NCBI RefSeq assembly: GCF_900156875.1 | Contig: NZ_LT707409.1 | Span: 1,332,961 to 1,396,960, forward strand | Length of the DNA: 64,000 nucleotides | Direction of reading: 5' to 3' | Source of the DNA: Robertmurraya dakarensis | GTDB lineage: Bacteria > Bacillota > Bacilli > Bacillales > Cytobacillaceae | Shown here: piece by piece, positions 35,716 to 43,939 of the stretch | Numbering within the stretch: position 1 is the first letter of the stretch | Layout: each line of letters opens with the position of its first letter | Translations under genes and position numbers: made by a program | Notes under the pieces: generated by a model | Told to the model about the DNA's origin: nothing | The model's input: only the letters and a program-made list of their open reading frames with translations | Databases searched by the model: none

Positions 35716-37284
35716 TTAAACTTTTCTTTCTTTTGCTTTCCAATAATTTTCGCGTAGTATCCTTTTGAGAACTTTACCTACCGTATTACGAGGCAATTCT
35801 TCAATAAATTCCACAGATCGAGGACGTTTATAGGACGCCAGTTCCCTTCTGCAAAAATCAATCAACTCAGCTTCTGTCACACTTACTTTCGGGTTAATTT
35901 CACATATTGCCTTAATTTCTTCACCATACTCTTCATTTGGAACCCCAATTACTGCTACATCCTGTATGGCAGGATGTTTCATCAGCACAGCTTCAATTTC
36001 TGCAGGATAAATGTTTACACCTCCAGAAATAATCATATCTTTCATTCTGTCACTAATGTACAAATAACCATCCTCATCGACATATCCAACATCACCCGTT
36101 CTAAAAAAACCATCAGGATCTAGTGTATCTGCTTCCAATTTGCTCCTATTAAGGTAACGATCAATTGTCACTGGAGTCTTAATCCATAATTCTCCGACTT
36201 CCCCAGCCTTTAGGTTTTTGCCATTTTCATCTCGAATATGAATTTCCACATGTTTATAAGGTAACCCGGATGATCCTGGTTTTTTCAATTGCATTTCAGG
36301 TGACATAGCAGAAACTAAGCCCACTTCAGAAGTCCCATATCCTTCATATAAACAATGTTTTCCAAAATAGCTAATCACCCATTTTTTCAATGAAAAAGGA
36401 ACAGGTGCAGCCCCAATAACAAGGGACTCGATCGAGGATACATCGTATTTTTCTAGAACATCCTCTGGTAGCTGGGCTATCCTTTTTATAATTGTGGGGA
36501 CACAACTCCATCTATTAATCTTATATTTCATAATTAATTCCAAGGTTTGAACAGGATCAAACTTCTTGAGCAGGACTACCGAACCACCTGTTTGATGTGT
36601 GATCTCTGCATTACCTGGTGCCAAGCCGTGATGAAGAGGCGTGTTGACCAAGAATCGATTATTGTCAGAACTGCTAAATCCTCTCTTTTGTTCAATATCC
36701 TTTTTGTACTCAAAAACCTCATCACCACGACTATCGAGCAAATTCGGATCTCGATATACTCCTTTTGGATGACCTGTCGTCCCTGATGTATAAATAATAA
36801 AGTTCGGAGTAATTCTTTTACTTAGTCGTTCCTCCACTGGTCTTTCTGCTATCATATCGTCAAATTGTTGTACCTTTTCGTGGTGTAAAGTATGAATGCC
36901 TATCATACTAACTAAAGGAACATGATTCCATAAAGGAAGCAATTCTTCGGGGTCAGAGTCATCAAAAATAATCACTTTTGCTTTACTATCCTTCATGACG
37001 TGAAGGGCTTCCGAATATTTAAAATGCCAATTTAAGCCTACTTGATCGCAGCCAATCTTCGCTAAAGCACGATTGATAACGAACCACTCTGGACGAATTT
37101 GACTTCTAACAGCTACAGTATCCCCTGGTCCAATTCCTGCTTGCACAAGTGCATCCGCTAATCGGTTGGCTTGATCATTCCATTCTTTCCAAGTCAATGA
37201 ATAACCGTTTTCATCAATGATTGCTTCATCATTAGGTTTAATTTGTGCCCAATATTCTAAGCTTCTAGGAATAGGATTCCCCAT
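35716..37284 (-). CDS. Acyl-CoA ligase L1 (AMP-binding, class I adenylate-forming)
   Basis: A 522-residue ANL-superfamily enzyme that activates a carboxylic acid with ATP and CoA. The phosphate loop is YTSGTTGHPKGV near residue 168, the aromatic/acid-binding GYGTSEVG near 320, the hinge motif GDVGYVDEDGYLYISDR near 405, and the catalytic lysine is in TVGKVLKR near the end. It is strongly similar to L2 and L3. The start MGNPIPRSLEYWAQ follows the strong site AAAGGAGGT and aligns with the paralogues; a longer frame would overlap S2. Acid substrate unknown. Confidence 0.92.
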   Translation of the reverse strand: MGNPIPRSLEYWAQIKPNDEAIIDENGYSLTWKEWNDQANRLADALVQAGIGPGDTVAVRSQIRPEWFVINRALAKIGCDQVGLNWHFKYSEALHVMKDSKAKVIIFDDSDPEELLPLWNHVPLVSMIGIHTLHHEKVQQFDDMIAERPVEERLSKRITPNFIIYTSGTTGHPKGVYRDPNLLDSRGDEVFEYKKDIEQKRGFSSSDNNRFLVNTPLHHGLAPGNAEITHQTGGSVVLLKKFDPVQTLELIMKYKINRWSCVPTIIKRIAQLPEDVLEKYDVSSIESLVIGAAPVPFSLKKWVISYFGKHCLYEGYGTSEVGLVSAMSPEMQLKKPGSSGLPYKHVEIHIRDENGKNLKAGEVGELWIKTPVTIDRYLNRSKLEADTLDPDGFFRTGDVGYVDEDGYLYISDRMKDMIISGGVNIYPAEIEAVLMKHPAIQDVAVIGVPNEEYGEEIKAICEINPKVSVTEAELIDFCRRELASYKRPRSVEFIEELPRNTVGKVLKRILRENYWKAKERKV

Positions 37285-37312
37285 TTCGTTACCTCCTTTA
37301 CTCTTATAGTTT

Positions 37313-38110
37313 TTATTGATTAAACGAATATCCACCATTTACAGGATACGTTTGACCGGTGATCCAACTAGAAGCATCAGATGCCAAAAACAAGACCATA
37401 TTTGCCACATCATTTGGTTCTCCAACGCGACGAATCACATATTTTTTCAGCATTTTTTTCATACGTTCCTGATTTTCAAAATTCGCCTCCGTTCTTGGTG
37501 TTCGCGTGGCTCCAATTGACACAGAATTTGCTGTAATATTGTATCTTCCTAATGATTTTGCAAGAGCTCGCATAAGTCCAGATGCACCAGCTTTAGCTGC
37601 CGAGTATACGACCATCGGGTCTGGTTCTCCTACTCTCCCCGCATCAGAAATAATCGTAATAATACGACCTCGCTGGTTTTCCACCATTCCAGGAATCGCT
37701 GCACGACAACAGTTCAAGACACCCATCAAGTTGACACCCAATCTTACATCCCAACTCTTCGGATCAGACTCCCAAAAAGGAATACCTCGTTGTTCTAATT
37801 CAGGTTGAGCTCCTGCATTTCCAGCATTATTTACTAATAAATCGATGGATTGACCGAAATGATCTTCTGCTCTTTTCACCATACTTTCAACGCTGTCATA
37901 ATCAGTAACATCTCCTTGAATAGCGAATGCACGTCCTCCAGCTTTTTCGATTTCCTTTACAACCGCTTCGGCACGTTCAAGGTAATAGTCATTCACAACA
38001 ACACCTTTTGCTTGATGTGCAGCAAAATGTAAGGCAATTTGGCGTCCTACTCCTTGCCCCGCACCTGTAATAAGCCCTACCTTACCATTCAAATCTAATA
38101 AATTTTCCAT
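37313..38110 (-). CDS. SDR family oxidoreductase S2
   Basis: A 265-residue short-chain dehydrogenase with TGAGQGVG at residues 15-22, NNAGNAG near 92, and Ser plus YSAAK of the active site in IISDAGRVG and VYSAAKAGASG. The C-terminus WITGQTYPVNGGYSFNQ is identical in type to S3 and S4, showing three closely related copies in this cluster. It probably oxidises a secondary alcohol on a CoA thioester (3-hydroxyacyl-CoA or a ring hydroxyl). It is the first gene of a long operon and has the putative LysR operator about 214 bases upstream. Confidence 0.9.
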   Translation of the reverse strand: MENLLDLNGKVGLITGAGQGVGRQIALHFAAHQAKGVVVNDYYLERAEAVVKEIEKAGGRAFAIQGDVTDYDSVESMVKRAEDHFGQSIDLLVNNAGNAGAQPELEQRGIPFWESDPKSWDVRLGVNLMGVLNCCRAAIPGMVENQRGRIITIISDAGRVGEPDPMVVYSAAKAGASGLMRALAKSLGRYNITANSVSIGATRTPRTEANFENQERMKKMLKKYVIRRVGEPNDVANMVLFLASDASSWITGQTYPVNGGYSFNQ

Positions 38111-38323
38111 CGTTTCTTCATTCCTTTCAACTCAGTTTATTAAGAATTAGATAGTAAACTTCAACAATCCTCAAAATATTATAATTTTTCAGAAAATTAC
38201 AAAGGGATATTCACTATCTAATCTTGAGTGGTTATTATCTACTAAAAAAAATCACATGAGCACTTAATAAAAAGAGATTTTATTAAAATTTCTTCTCTAC
38301 TTTTATGTAATCACATGTGTCAA

Positions 38324-38353
38324 CAGTTGTAAAATACAAACATTTTATACTGT
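38324..38353. promoter_or_regulatory. Putative LysR operator palindrome, copy 4 (upstream of the S2 operon)
   Basis: Arms CAGTTGTAAAATA and CATTTTATACTGT flank CAAA. Core and spacing match the other four sites. It lies in a 316-base gap that holds no gene. Confidence 0.6.
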
Positions 38354-38382
38354 CATTAATTTTCATAATACAAATTGCTATA

Positions 38383-38413
38383 ATCAAAAAAGTAAAAGAA
38401 CGAAACTCGTTCT
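38383..38413 (-). terminator. Rho-independent terminator after thiolase T1
   Basis: On the minus strand AAAGAACGA and TCGTTCTTT form a 9-bp stem with a 3-base loop, followed by TACTTTTTTG. It ends the S3-E3-D1-T1 unit. Confidence 0.8.
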
Positions 38414-38426
38414 TTCACCCCCGAAC

Positions 38427-39575
38427 TTACGGTCTTTGCAAAACATGCACAACACAGACACTTCCAAGTCCGACCATATGTGCTAGACCAGTTCTAGCCT
38501 TCGGTTGCTGTCGTGGGCCAGCCTCATGGCGTAACTGTCTTGTCACTTCGGCTATTTGCCCAAGACCTGTTGGGCCTGTTGGATGTCCCATTGCTAATAA
38601 TCCACCTGATGGGCTTACCGCAACTTGCCCACCAATATCCATCGCACCTTCTGCAAGTAGATGAGGTGCTTGCCCTGGACCGCATAAACCTAATGATTCA
38701 ACATAAAGTAATTCCTCAATTGTAAATGCATCATGAAATTCGATAACATCCAATTCCTTTACTGTAATATCAGCTTCTTTTAGGGCAATGGCTGTCGTTT
38801 CTCTTGTTAATTCAGCATCAAATCCAGCTCCAGGTTCGTACACCCGTTCACTGCGTGAAACGGAAGCGCTTACTCTAATTGCTCTACTTGGATCAATACC
38901 AAAGCGTTTAATCCCTTCTTCTGAAGCGACAATTACTGCTGAAGCACCTTCTCCAATCGGGCAACATTGTAAGCGAGTAAAGGAACCTGAAATAGGATCG
39001 TCTGAGAGAACTTCATCTAAAGTACGTTCCTTCTGTCGATGGGCATAAGGATTCAATGCTCCATTCCGATGATTTTTGACAGCAACTTGTGCAATCTGTT
39101 CATCAGTTACTCCATATCTACTCATATAATCATGTGCTAATAAAGCAAAATGCGTAAATGGAACAATCGCATCACTAGCTAAATCTTTTATTCCGTTTTT
39201 CTCAAAAGCCCTTGGCATTGGGTCAACTTTGTCAACTCCAACAGCTAATGCAACATCACTGAAACCTCCGGCAATCTCTATACAAGCTTGACGGAAAGCA
39301 CTTGAGCCAGTAGCTGAAGCGTTTTCAATATGGGTGATGGACGTTCCGGTTGTCCCTAAGTGTCGCAACATCGCACGCCCTGCAGCCATTCCTAGTTTAG
39401 CTGTACCGACATAAGAGGACTCAACGGCTTCCCATTCAATTTTTGCATCTTGAAGTGCTTCGCGAATAGCTGTCAACCCTAATTCTACATAGGTCTTTTC
39501 ACTTGCACGTTGATATCGGTGTAAACCGATCCCAACTACATATACTGGTCTTAGTTCTTTTAATATCCTGCCCAT
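38427..39575 (-). CDS. SCP2-type thiolase/aldolase-like protein T1 lacking the nucleophilic cysteine
   Basis: A 382-residue thiolase-fold protein related to SCP-x and lipid-transfer-protein thiolases. The loop that carries the nucleophilic Cys in thiolases (NACASG in T2) reads NASATG here, with a TCA serine codon. The His loop (GGLLAMGHPTGPTG) and the C-terminal Cys strand (SVCVVHV) remain. The adjacent D1 is a DUF35 protein; such pairs include retro-aldolases of steroid side-chain breakdown, so cleavage without an acyl-Cys intermediate is possible. I use the ATG behind GTGAGGAT; a GTG lies 12 bases upstream. It ends the operon. Confidence 0.85.
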   Translation of the reverse strand: MGRILKELRPVYVVGIGLHRYQRASEKTYVELGLTAIREALQDAKIEWEAVESSYVGTAKLGMAAGRAMLRHLGTTGTSITHIENASATGSSAFRQACIEIAGGFSDVALAVGVDKVDPMPRAFEKNGIKDLASDAIVPFTHFALLAHDYMSRYGVTDEQIAQVAVKNHRNGALNPYAHRQKERTLDEVLSDDPISGSFTRLQCCPIGEGASAVIVASEEGIKRFGIDPSRAIRVSASVSRSERVYEPGAGFDAELTRETTAIALKEADITVKELDVIEFHDAFTIEELLYVESLGLCGPGQAPHLLAEGAMDIGGQVAVSPSGGLLAMGHPTGPTGLGQIAEVTRQLRHEAGPRQQPKARTGLAHMVGLGSVCVVHVLQRP

Positions 39576-39590
39576 ATTAATCCTCACTTT

Positions 39591-40019
39591 TTAATTTGAT
39601 TGATTTATAGAAAATCGAAGATCTACAATTTCTCTTCCGTCCTCATCCCGTCCTACCGAAGAAAGTGTCGAATAGACCGTTTGACCGATTGATAATTGTT
39701 TTTCATCTGTCACATCTAATAATCCCCTAATGACAACACCAGCGTCTAAAACAATGGTAGCAACAATATAGGGTGCTGGTAAATCTTTTCTTTGACTTCG
39801 ATGGACGGTGGCAAATTCTCTAATTTTCCCTCTCCCACTCATTTCAATATTTTCAATATCATCGCCAAATCTTCCGCATGATTCACACCCGAAATACTGC
39901 CTTGGGAAAAAGACATACCCACATTTACATTGACATCCTTTTAGTGACGGTCTATCCGGAAGTTCTTCTGTCCCTCTAATAGAAAACACAGATGGTCGCA
40001 GTGCAATTTGATCTATCAT
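39591..40019 (-). CDS. DUF35/OB-fold zinc-ribbon protein D1, partner of T1
   Basis: A 142-residue protein with an N-terminal cysteine-rich ribbon (GCQCKCGYVFFPRQYFGCESC; shown shortened as CQCKCG...CESC, about residues 29-48) and a C-terminal OB-fold (GKIREFATVHRS through VIRGLLD). DUF35 proteins form complexes with thiolase-fold enzymes and appear to position acyl-CoA. The gene precedes T1 by 15 bases, so the two products very likely form a complex. The first metal-binding pair has an unusual CxCxC arrangement in place of CxxC. Start ATG behind AAAGGAG. Confidence 0.85.
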   Translation of the reverse strand: MIDQIALRPSVFSIRGTEELPDRPSLKGCQCKCGYVFFPRQYFGCESCGRFGDDIENIEMSGRGKIREFATVHRSQRKDLPAPYIVATIVLDAGVVIRGLLDVTDEKQLSIGQTVYSTLSSVGRDEDGREIVDLRFSINQSN

Positions 40020-40080
40020 CGCTTAATCTCCTTTAATTATTTTATTAATCACTGATTCTTACTCTCTTCACCCTAGATCT

Positions 40081-40851
40081 CTACTTTCCACTCCAGATTG
40101 GTTTCCTCTTTTCAGCAAAAGCCTTTAGTCCTTCTTTGCGATCTTCAGAATCTAATGCTGGTTGTGCGATAACCTTTTGTTTCTCCCATGCCTCTTCTTC
40201 TGTCCACTCGTAAGCATGGCGGATAATCTCTTTTGTTGCAATTTGTGCAGTTGGGCCATTTACTATTAGACGTTCTGCTAATTCAATAGCTGTTTGTAGT
40301 GCCTGACCTGGCTCTGTTAATCTATTAACAACACCAAAGCGATGGAAGTGCTCAGCTGGAAGCATATCTGCAGTAAGGGCAAGTTCCATTACCAAGTGAT
40401 ATGGCATACGCTTTGGCAAACGGAATAAACCACCTCCAACAGCAACTAAATTGTGGCGAACTTCCGGAAGCCCCATCTTGGCGTTATTAGCAGCCACAAT
40501 CAAATCACAGGATAAAGCAAGTTCCATTCCACCAGCCACAGCATAACCTTCAATTGCTGCAATAATCGGCTTTCTTGGTGGCTTGGCCATGATCCCGAAA
40601 CCACCGCGTGGTGTACTTCGGTCCTCACCTCTTGCGGCTGCTTTTAAATCGGCACCCGCAGAGAATGTACCACCTGCTCCAGTAATGATCGCGACAAATA
40701 AATTTTCATCCTCTTCAAATGCATCAATCGCCTGACACATTTGCATACCTGTAGCTCCATCACAGGCATTTTTAACCTCAGGGCGATTGATTGTAATGAT
40801 AAATATTTTCCCTCGTTTTTCTGTCAAGACTAAATTTCCTCGGTTTTCCAT
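40081..40851 (-). CDS. Enoyl-CoA hydratase/crotonase E3
   Basis: A 256-residue crotonase, nearly collinear with E1 and E4. FSAGADLKAAARG and AVAGGMELAL form the oxyanion hole; hydratase glutamates are present in GGMELAL and LPEVRHN. Expected reaction: hydration of a 2-enoyl-CoA formed by one of the acyl-CoA dehydrogenases. Start ATG behind AAAGGAGGG. It lies between SDR S3 and D1, forming a hydrate, oxidise and cleave cassette with S3 and T1. Confidence 0.91.
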   Translation of the reverse strand: MENRGNLVLTEKRGKIFIITINRPEVKNACDGATGMQMCQAIDAFEEDENLFVAIITGAGGTFSAGADLKAAARGEDRSTPRGGFGIMAKPPRKPIIAAIEGYAVAGGMELALSCDLIVAANNAKMGLPEVRHNLVAVGGGLFRLPKRMPYHLVMELALTADMLPAEHFHRFGVVNRLTEPGQALQTAIELAERLIVNGPTAQIATKEIIRHAYEWTEEEAWEKQKVIAQPALDSEDRKEGLKAFAEKRKPIWSGK

Positions 40852-40884
40852 CTGATTACCCTCCTTTATTACTCCCTAACGACA

Positions 40885-41688
40885 CTACTGATTGAAAGAA
40901 TAGCCCCCATTGACTGGATATGTTTGTCCTGTCATCCATCCTGATGCCTCTGAAGCAAGGAATAACACCATATTGGCTACATCGGACGGTTGACCCAAAC
41001 GACGGATGACATAATTTTTCAACACCTTTCGCATGCGTTCTTCATCGTCCATCCGTCCTTCTAGTCTAGGTGTCATCGTTGCAGCGATCGCCACTGAGTT
41101 TGCGGTTATGTTATATCTTCCTAATGATTTCGCTAATGCGCGCATAAGACCACTAGCACCCGCTTTTGCTGCCGAGTATACAGGTAAATGCGGTTCTCCT
41201 ACCCTTCCTGCATCAGAGATGACCGTAATGATTCTTCCGCCATTTCCCTGTTGAATCATTTCAGGAATCGCAGCTCGAGAACAATTTAATACTCCCATTA
41301 AATTGACTCCAATCCAGCCATCCCAAGTTTTTGGATCAGATTCCCAAAATGGAACACCCATTTGTACTGAATCTGGATTAGCGCCAGCATTCCCAGCGTT
41401 ATTTACGAGAATATCAACAGATTTACCAAAATAATCAATTGAAGCCTGAATCATTTTCTCCACACTTGTATAATCAGTAACATCTGCTTGGATCGGAATG
41501 GCGTTACCACCCTGTTGGTTAATCTCCTTCGCAACTGCCTCTGCTCTTTCTAAATGGTAATCATTCACAACTACCCCTTTTGCATGATTTGCAGCAAAAT
41601 GTAAGGCAATCTGTCTGCCTACTCCTTGACCGGCACCTGTAATTAGAGCTACTCTGTCCTTTAATTCTAATAAGTTAGCTAAATATAT
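40885..41688 (-). CDS. SDR family oxidoreductase S3, start codon lost or non-canonical
   Basis: The reading frame is open up to a TAG just above 41700 and encodes a full SDR: LITGAGQGVG with the cofactor glycines, NNAGNAG, SDAGRVG, VYSAAKAG and the WMTGQTYPVNGG end shared with S2 and S4. Yet there is no ATG, GTG or TTG ahead of the cofactor motif. The first usable start, GTG at 41568, would remove that motif. A ribosome site (GAGAGGAG) sits where a start near 41688 would be expected, and ATA lies there. So either a rare start is used or the gene is inactivated by a start lesion. The end given is this inferred ATA start. Confidence 0.65.
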   Translation of the reverse strand: MYLANLLELKDRVALITGAGQGVGRQIALHFAANHAKGVVVNDYHLERAEAVAKEINQQGGNAIPIQADVTDYTSVEKMIQASIDYFGKSVDILVNNAGNAGANPDSVQMGVPFWESDPKTWDGWIGVNLMGVLNCSRAAIPEMIQQGNGGRIITVISDAGRVGEPHLPVYSAAKAGASGLMRALAKSLGRYNITANSVAIAATMTPRLEGRMDDEERMRKVLKNYVIRRLGQPSDVANMVLFLASEASGWMTGQTYPVNGGYSFNQ

Positions 41689-41747
41689 CTTGCTCCTCTC
41701 TCTATAAAACTATCGTTCAGAATATAATAAATATTTTAAATATTTAT

Positions 41748-41775
41748 TTGAATTTTATCGTATCTTATATATAAT
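41748..41775 (+). promoter_or_regulatory. Sigma-A promoter of lysR2
   Basis: -35 TTGAAT and -10 TATAAT are spaced by 16 bases. The -10 overlaps the left arm of the operator, as in lysR1. Confidence 0.6.
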
Positions 41776-41800
41776 GTAAAATATATATATTTTATATATC
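41771..41800. promoter_or_regulatory. Putative LysR operator palindrome, copy 2 (between lysR2 and S3)
   Basis: Arms ATAATGTAAAATA and TATTTTATATATC flank TATA. The left arm is identical to copy 1. It is shared by the divergent lysR2 and S3-E3-D1-T1 units. Confidence 0.7.
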
Positions 41801-41830
41801 TATTAGAATTCTTTATATGTGGGGGGTTAT

Positions 41831-42793
41831 ATGCGAATAGATCAATTGATTTACCTTGTAGAAGTGTCAAAATATAAGTCTATTTCTTTGGCTGCAGAAA
41901 ATCTTCATATTACCCAGCCAACTATAAGTCAAGCTCTAAACGCGCTTGAAGCCGAATTAGATGTAAAACTTTTTCATCGTTCTCGAATCGGTACCATTCC
42001 CACAGATGACGGTAAGATAATCATAAAAAAAGCAATCGAGATCCTTGAAAAAGTAAATGAAATCAGTGAATTCTCCGGAGATCATTCAAAATTATTATCA
42101 GGTACACTCTCAATAGCCTCTGTTCCTAGTTTTAGTATGCATATCCTTTCAAGTTCGATTGCATCCTTCACTAATACCTATCAAGGTGTTACACTCAATG
42201 TCTTTGAGGATATTAGTTCGGTTATTAAAGAGGAAGTAAGGGCCGAAAGAGTAAATCTAGGTTTCATTGCGAGAGAGAACCAACGTCAATTCGATGAACA
42301 TGATTTATATTTTGAAAAGCTAATAGAAGGACATGTTATGGCCTGTGTTGGCAGAAAGTCACCTTTAGCATCTAAGTCAACAATATCTTATAAAGAAATT
42401 GCCAAAAATCCAATCGTATCTTTTAAGAGCAAATCACCCTTTTTCAAAAAAATCATGAGTATTCTATCTAAGTATAGAGAACCTAGTATTCTTTTTAATT
42501 CTGGCATTACAAACGAAGGAACAGGTAAGCAAATTCTTTCAGAGGGTGTAGGAGTTGGCTTTGTTTCAAGTATTGCCATAAAAAATGATCCCTATTTTAT
42601 GACAAACAAGCTGATTGCCATACCTATTTCAGAAAAACCGATAGAAATTGCTTATGGCTACGTTAGCTTAAAATCTCGACAATTGACTCCTGCCGCAAAA
42701 GAATACCTAAGATTATTAAGAAAAAATTTAATCGCAAAGAAGGACTTAGAAAATAACTACATTACAATATTTGAAAATGAAGAGATTGGTTAG
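41831..42793 (+). CDS. LysR family transcriptional regulator (lysR2, intact)
   Basis: A 320-residue LTTR. The winged helix-turn-helix is at residues 1-60 (MRIDQLIYLVEV, SLAAENLHITQPTISQALNA), followed by the linker helix and a two-lobed effector domain that ends near residue 300. It is a close paralogue of the frameshifted lysR1 and reads intact where that gene is broken. ATG follows the site GTGGGGGG. It is the only intact regulator gene in the cluster and lies in its middle, divergent from S3-E3-D1-T1, so it is the likely pathway regulator; the inducer is probably an acid or CoA ester of the pathway. Confidence 0.93.
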   Translation: MRIDQLIYLVEVSKYKSISLAAENLHITQPTISQALNALEAELDVKLFHRSRIGTIPTDDGKIIIKKAIEILEKVNEISEFSGDHSKLLSGTLSIASVPSFSMHILSSSIASFTNTYQGVTLNVFEDISSVIKEEVRAERVNLGFIARENQRQFDEHDLYFEKLIEGHVMACVGRKSPLASKSTISYKEIAKNPIVSFKSKSPFFKKIMSILSKYREPSILFNSGITNEGTGKQILSEGVGVGFVSSIAIKNDPYFMTNKLIAIPISEKPIEIAYGYVSLKSRQLTPAAKEYLRLLRKNLIAKKDLENNYITIFENEEIG

Positions 42794-42857
42794 GCAAATA
42801 TATTTAATCATTAATAGTCATTGATTGCCGTGAAGATGAGTTATTGTTAATAAGAGC

Positions 42858-42890
42858 CTCTCCTTATCGATTGTTGATTGATAAGGAGAG
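42858..42890. terminator. Bidirectional hairpin between lysR2 and N1
   Basis: Arms CTCTCCTTATC and GATAAGGAGAG form a perfect 11-bp stem with an 11-base loop between two convergent stop codons. The same arm sequence recurs in the hairpin at 51150-51188. Confidence 0.65.
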
Positions 42891-42932
42891 CAGATTACAT
42901 CCATGTATTAATAGGATCGTATAATAATACCT

Positions 42933-43892
42933 TTACCCCATAATTATATTCATGCGGGAGAGTGTAGATTTTGCATCATCAATTATCTGTTCTATTACTT
43001 CCTTAACAGTAGGTACATCATGAATGAGACCTACAGATGATCCACATGACCAAACTCCAGCGTCTAGATTACCGTTAGTAAATACTTCTATTGCTCGTTC
43101 CCCTTTTATCAGCGGAAGCAGTTCTTCTACTGTCGCTCCCCGGCTTTCCAACTCCAAAACCTTCTGTGAAACTTCATTCTTTGCCACTCGCGTGGTTGAA
43201 CCAATTGTTCTTTGAATCAAGAAAGTATCTAGTTCTGAAGCTCCTACCATCCATTGTTTAACGTTTTCATGGAGCAGAGATTCCTGTGTTGCCATAAATC
43301 TAGATGCCATTAAAACCCCTTCAGCACCAAGTGACAAAGCAGCAGCCATTCCTCGTCCATCAGCAATTCCCCCACCAGCAATGACAGGTATGTTTACTGA
43401 ATCCACTGTCTGTGGGATAAGAACTAGACCGCCAACGTCCATTCCAGGATGTCCTCCGGCTTCAGTACCGATTATGATTACTGCATCTGCACCAAGTCTT
43501 TCAGCTGTTTTTGCATAACGAACGGCGGGTACCTTATGGATGACGGTAACATCATTATCTTTTAGGACTTTCATATATTTTCCAGGGTTATCTCCGGCCG
43601 TTTCGACAATCCGAATTCCTTCATCTAATAAAACCTCAATAAACTCGTCATTAGGAAGTTTTTTTCTAGGTGATACAATTAGATTGACACCTATTGGTTT
43701 CTTGGTTAACCTTTTTGCCAGACGTATATCCTCACGAAGATCCTCAGGAGTTTCATAGTGTGCTGACGTGATAAAACCAATTCCACCAGCTTCGGCCACC
43801 GCTGCTACTAATGGAGCACGACCAACTCGAAACATCCCGCCACAAAGGATTGGGTATTCAATATTTAATAATTCCGTAATACGAGTTTTCAA
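42933..43892 (-). CDS. Nitronate monooxygenase-like FMN protein N1
   Basis: A 319-residue TIM-barrel flavoprotein of the NMO/2-nitropropane dioxygenase/FabK family. The FMN phosphate loops are IAGGGIADGRGM and GVLMASRFMAT, and the active-site His is in GTEAGGHPG. Members include nitronate oxidases, enoyl reductases and flavin-dependent steps on ring-derived CoA esters. Being last in an operon of acyl-CoA genes, a CoA-ester redox role is more likely than nitroalkane detoxification, but this is inference. TTG start behind AAGGAGG. Confidence 0.85.
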   Translation of the reverse strand: MKTRITELLNIEYPILCGGMFRVGRAPLVAAVAEAGGIGFITSAHYETPEDLREDIRLAKRLTKKPIGVNLIVSPRKKLPNDEFIEVLLDEGIRIVETAGDNPGKYMKVLKDNDVTVIHKVPAVRYAKTAERLGADAVIIIGTEAGGHPGMDVGGLVLIPQTVDSVNIPVIAGGGIADGRGMAAALSLGAEGVLMASRFMATQESLLHENVKQWMVGASELDTFLIQRTIGSTTRVAKNEVSQKVLELESRGATVEELLPLIKGERAIEVFTNGNLDAGVWSCGSSVGLIHDVPTVKEVIEQIIDDAKSTLSRMNIIMG

Positions 43893-43939
43893 ACCTTTTC
43901 CTCCTTAGGAAATTCTCACTCTCACAAAGAACCACCCTG

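Noticed and set aside
36547-36786. Plus-strand frame within ligase L1
   Set aside because: Shadow of the ligase coding frame; the ligase motifs on the minus strand are complete.
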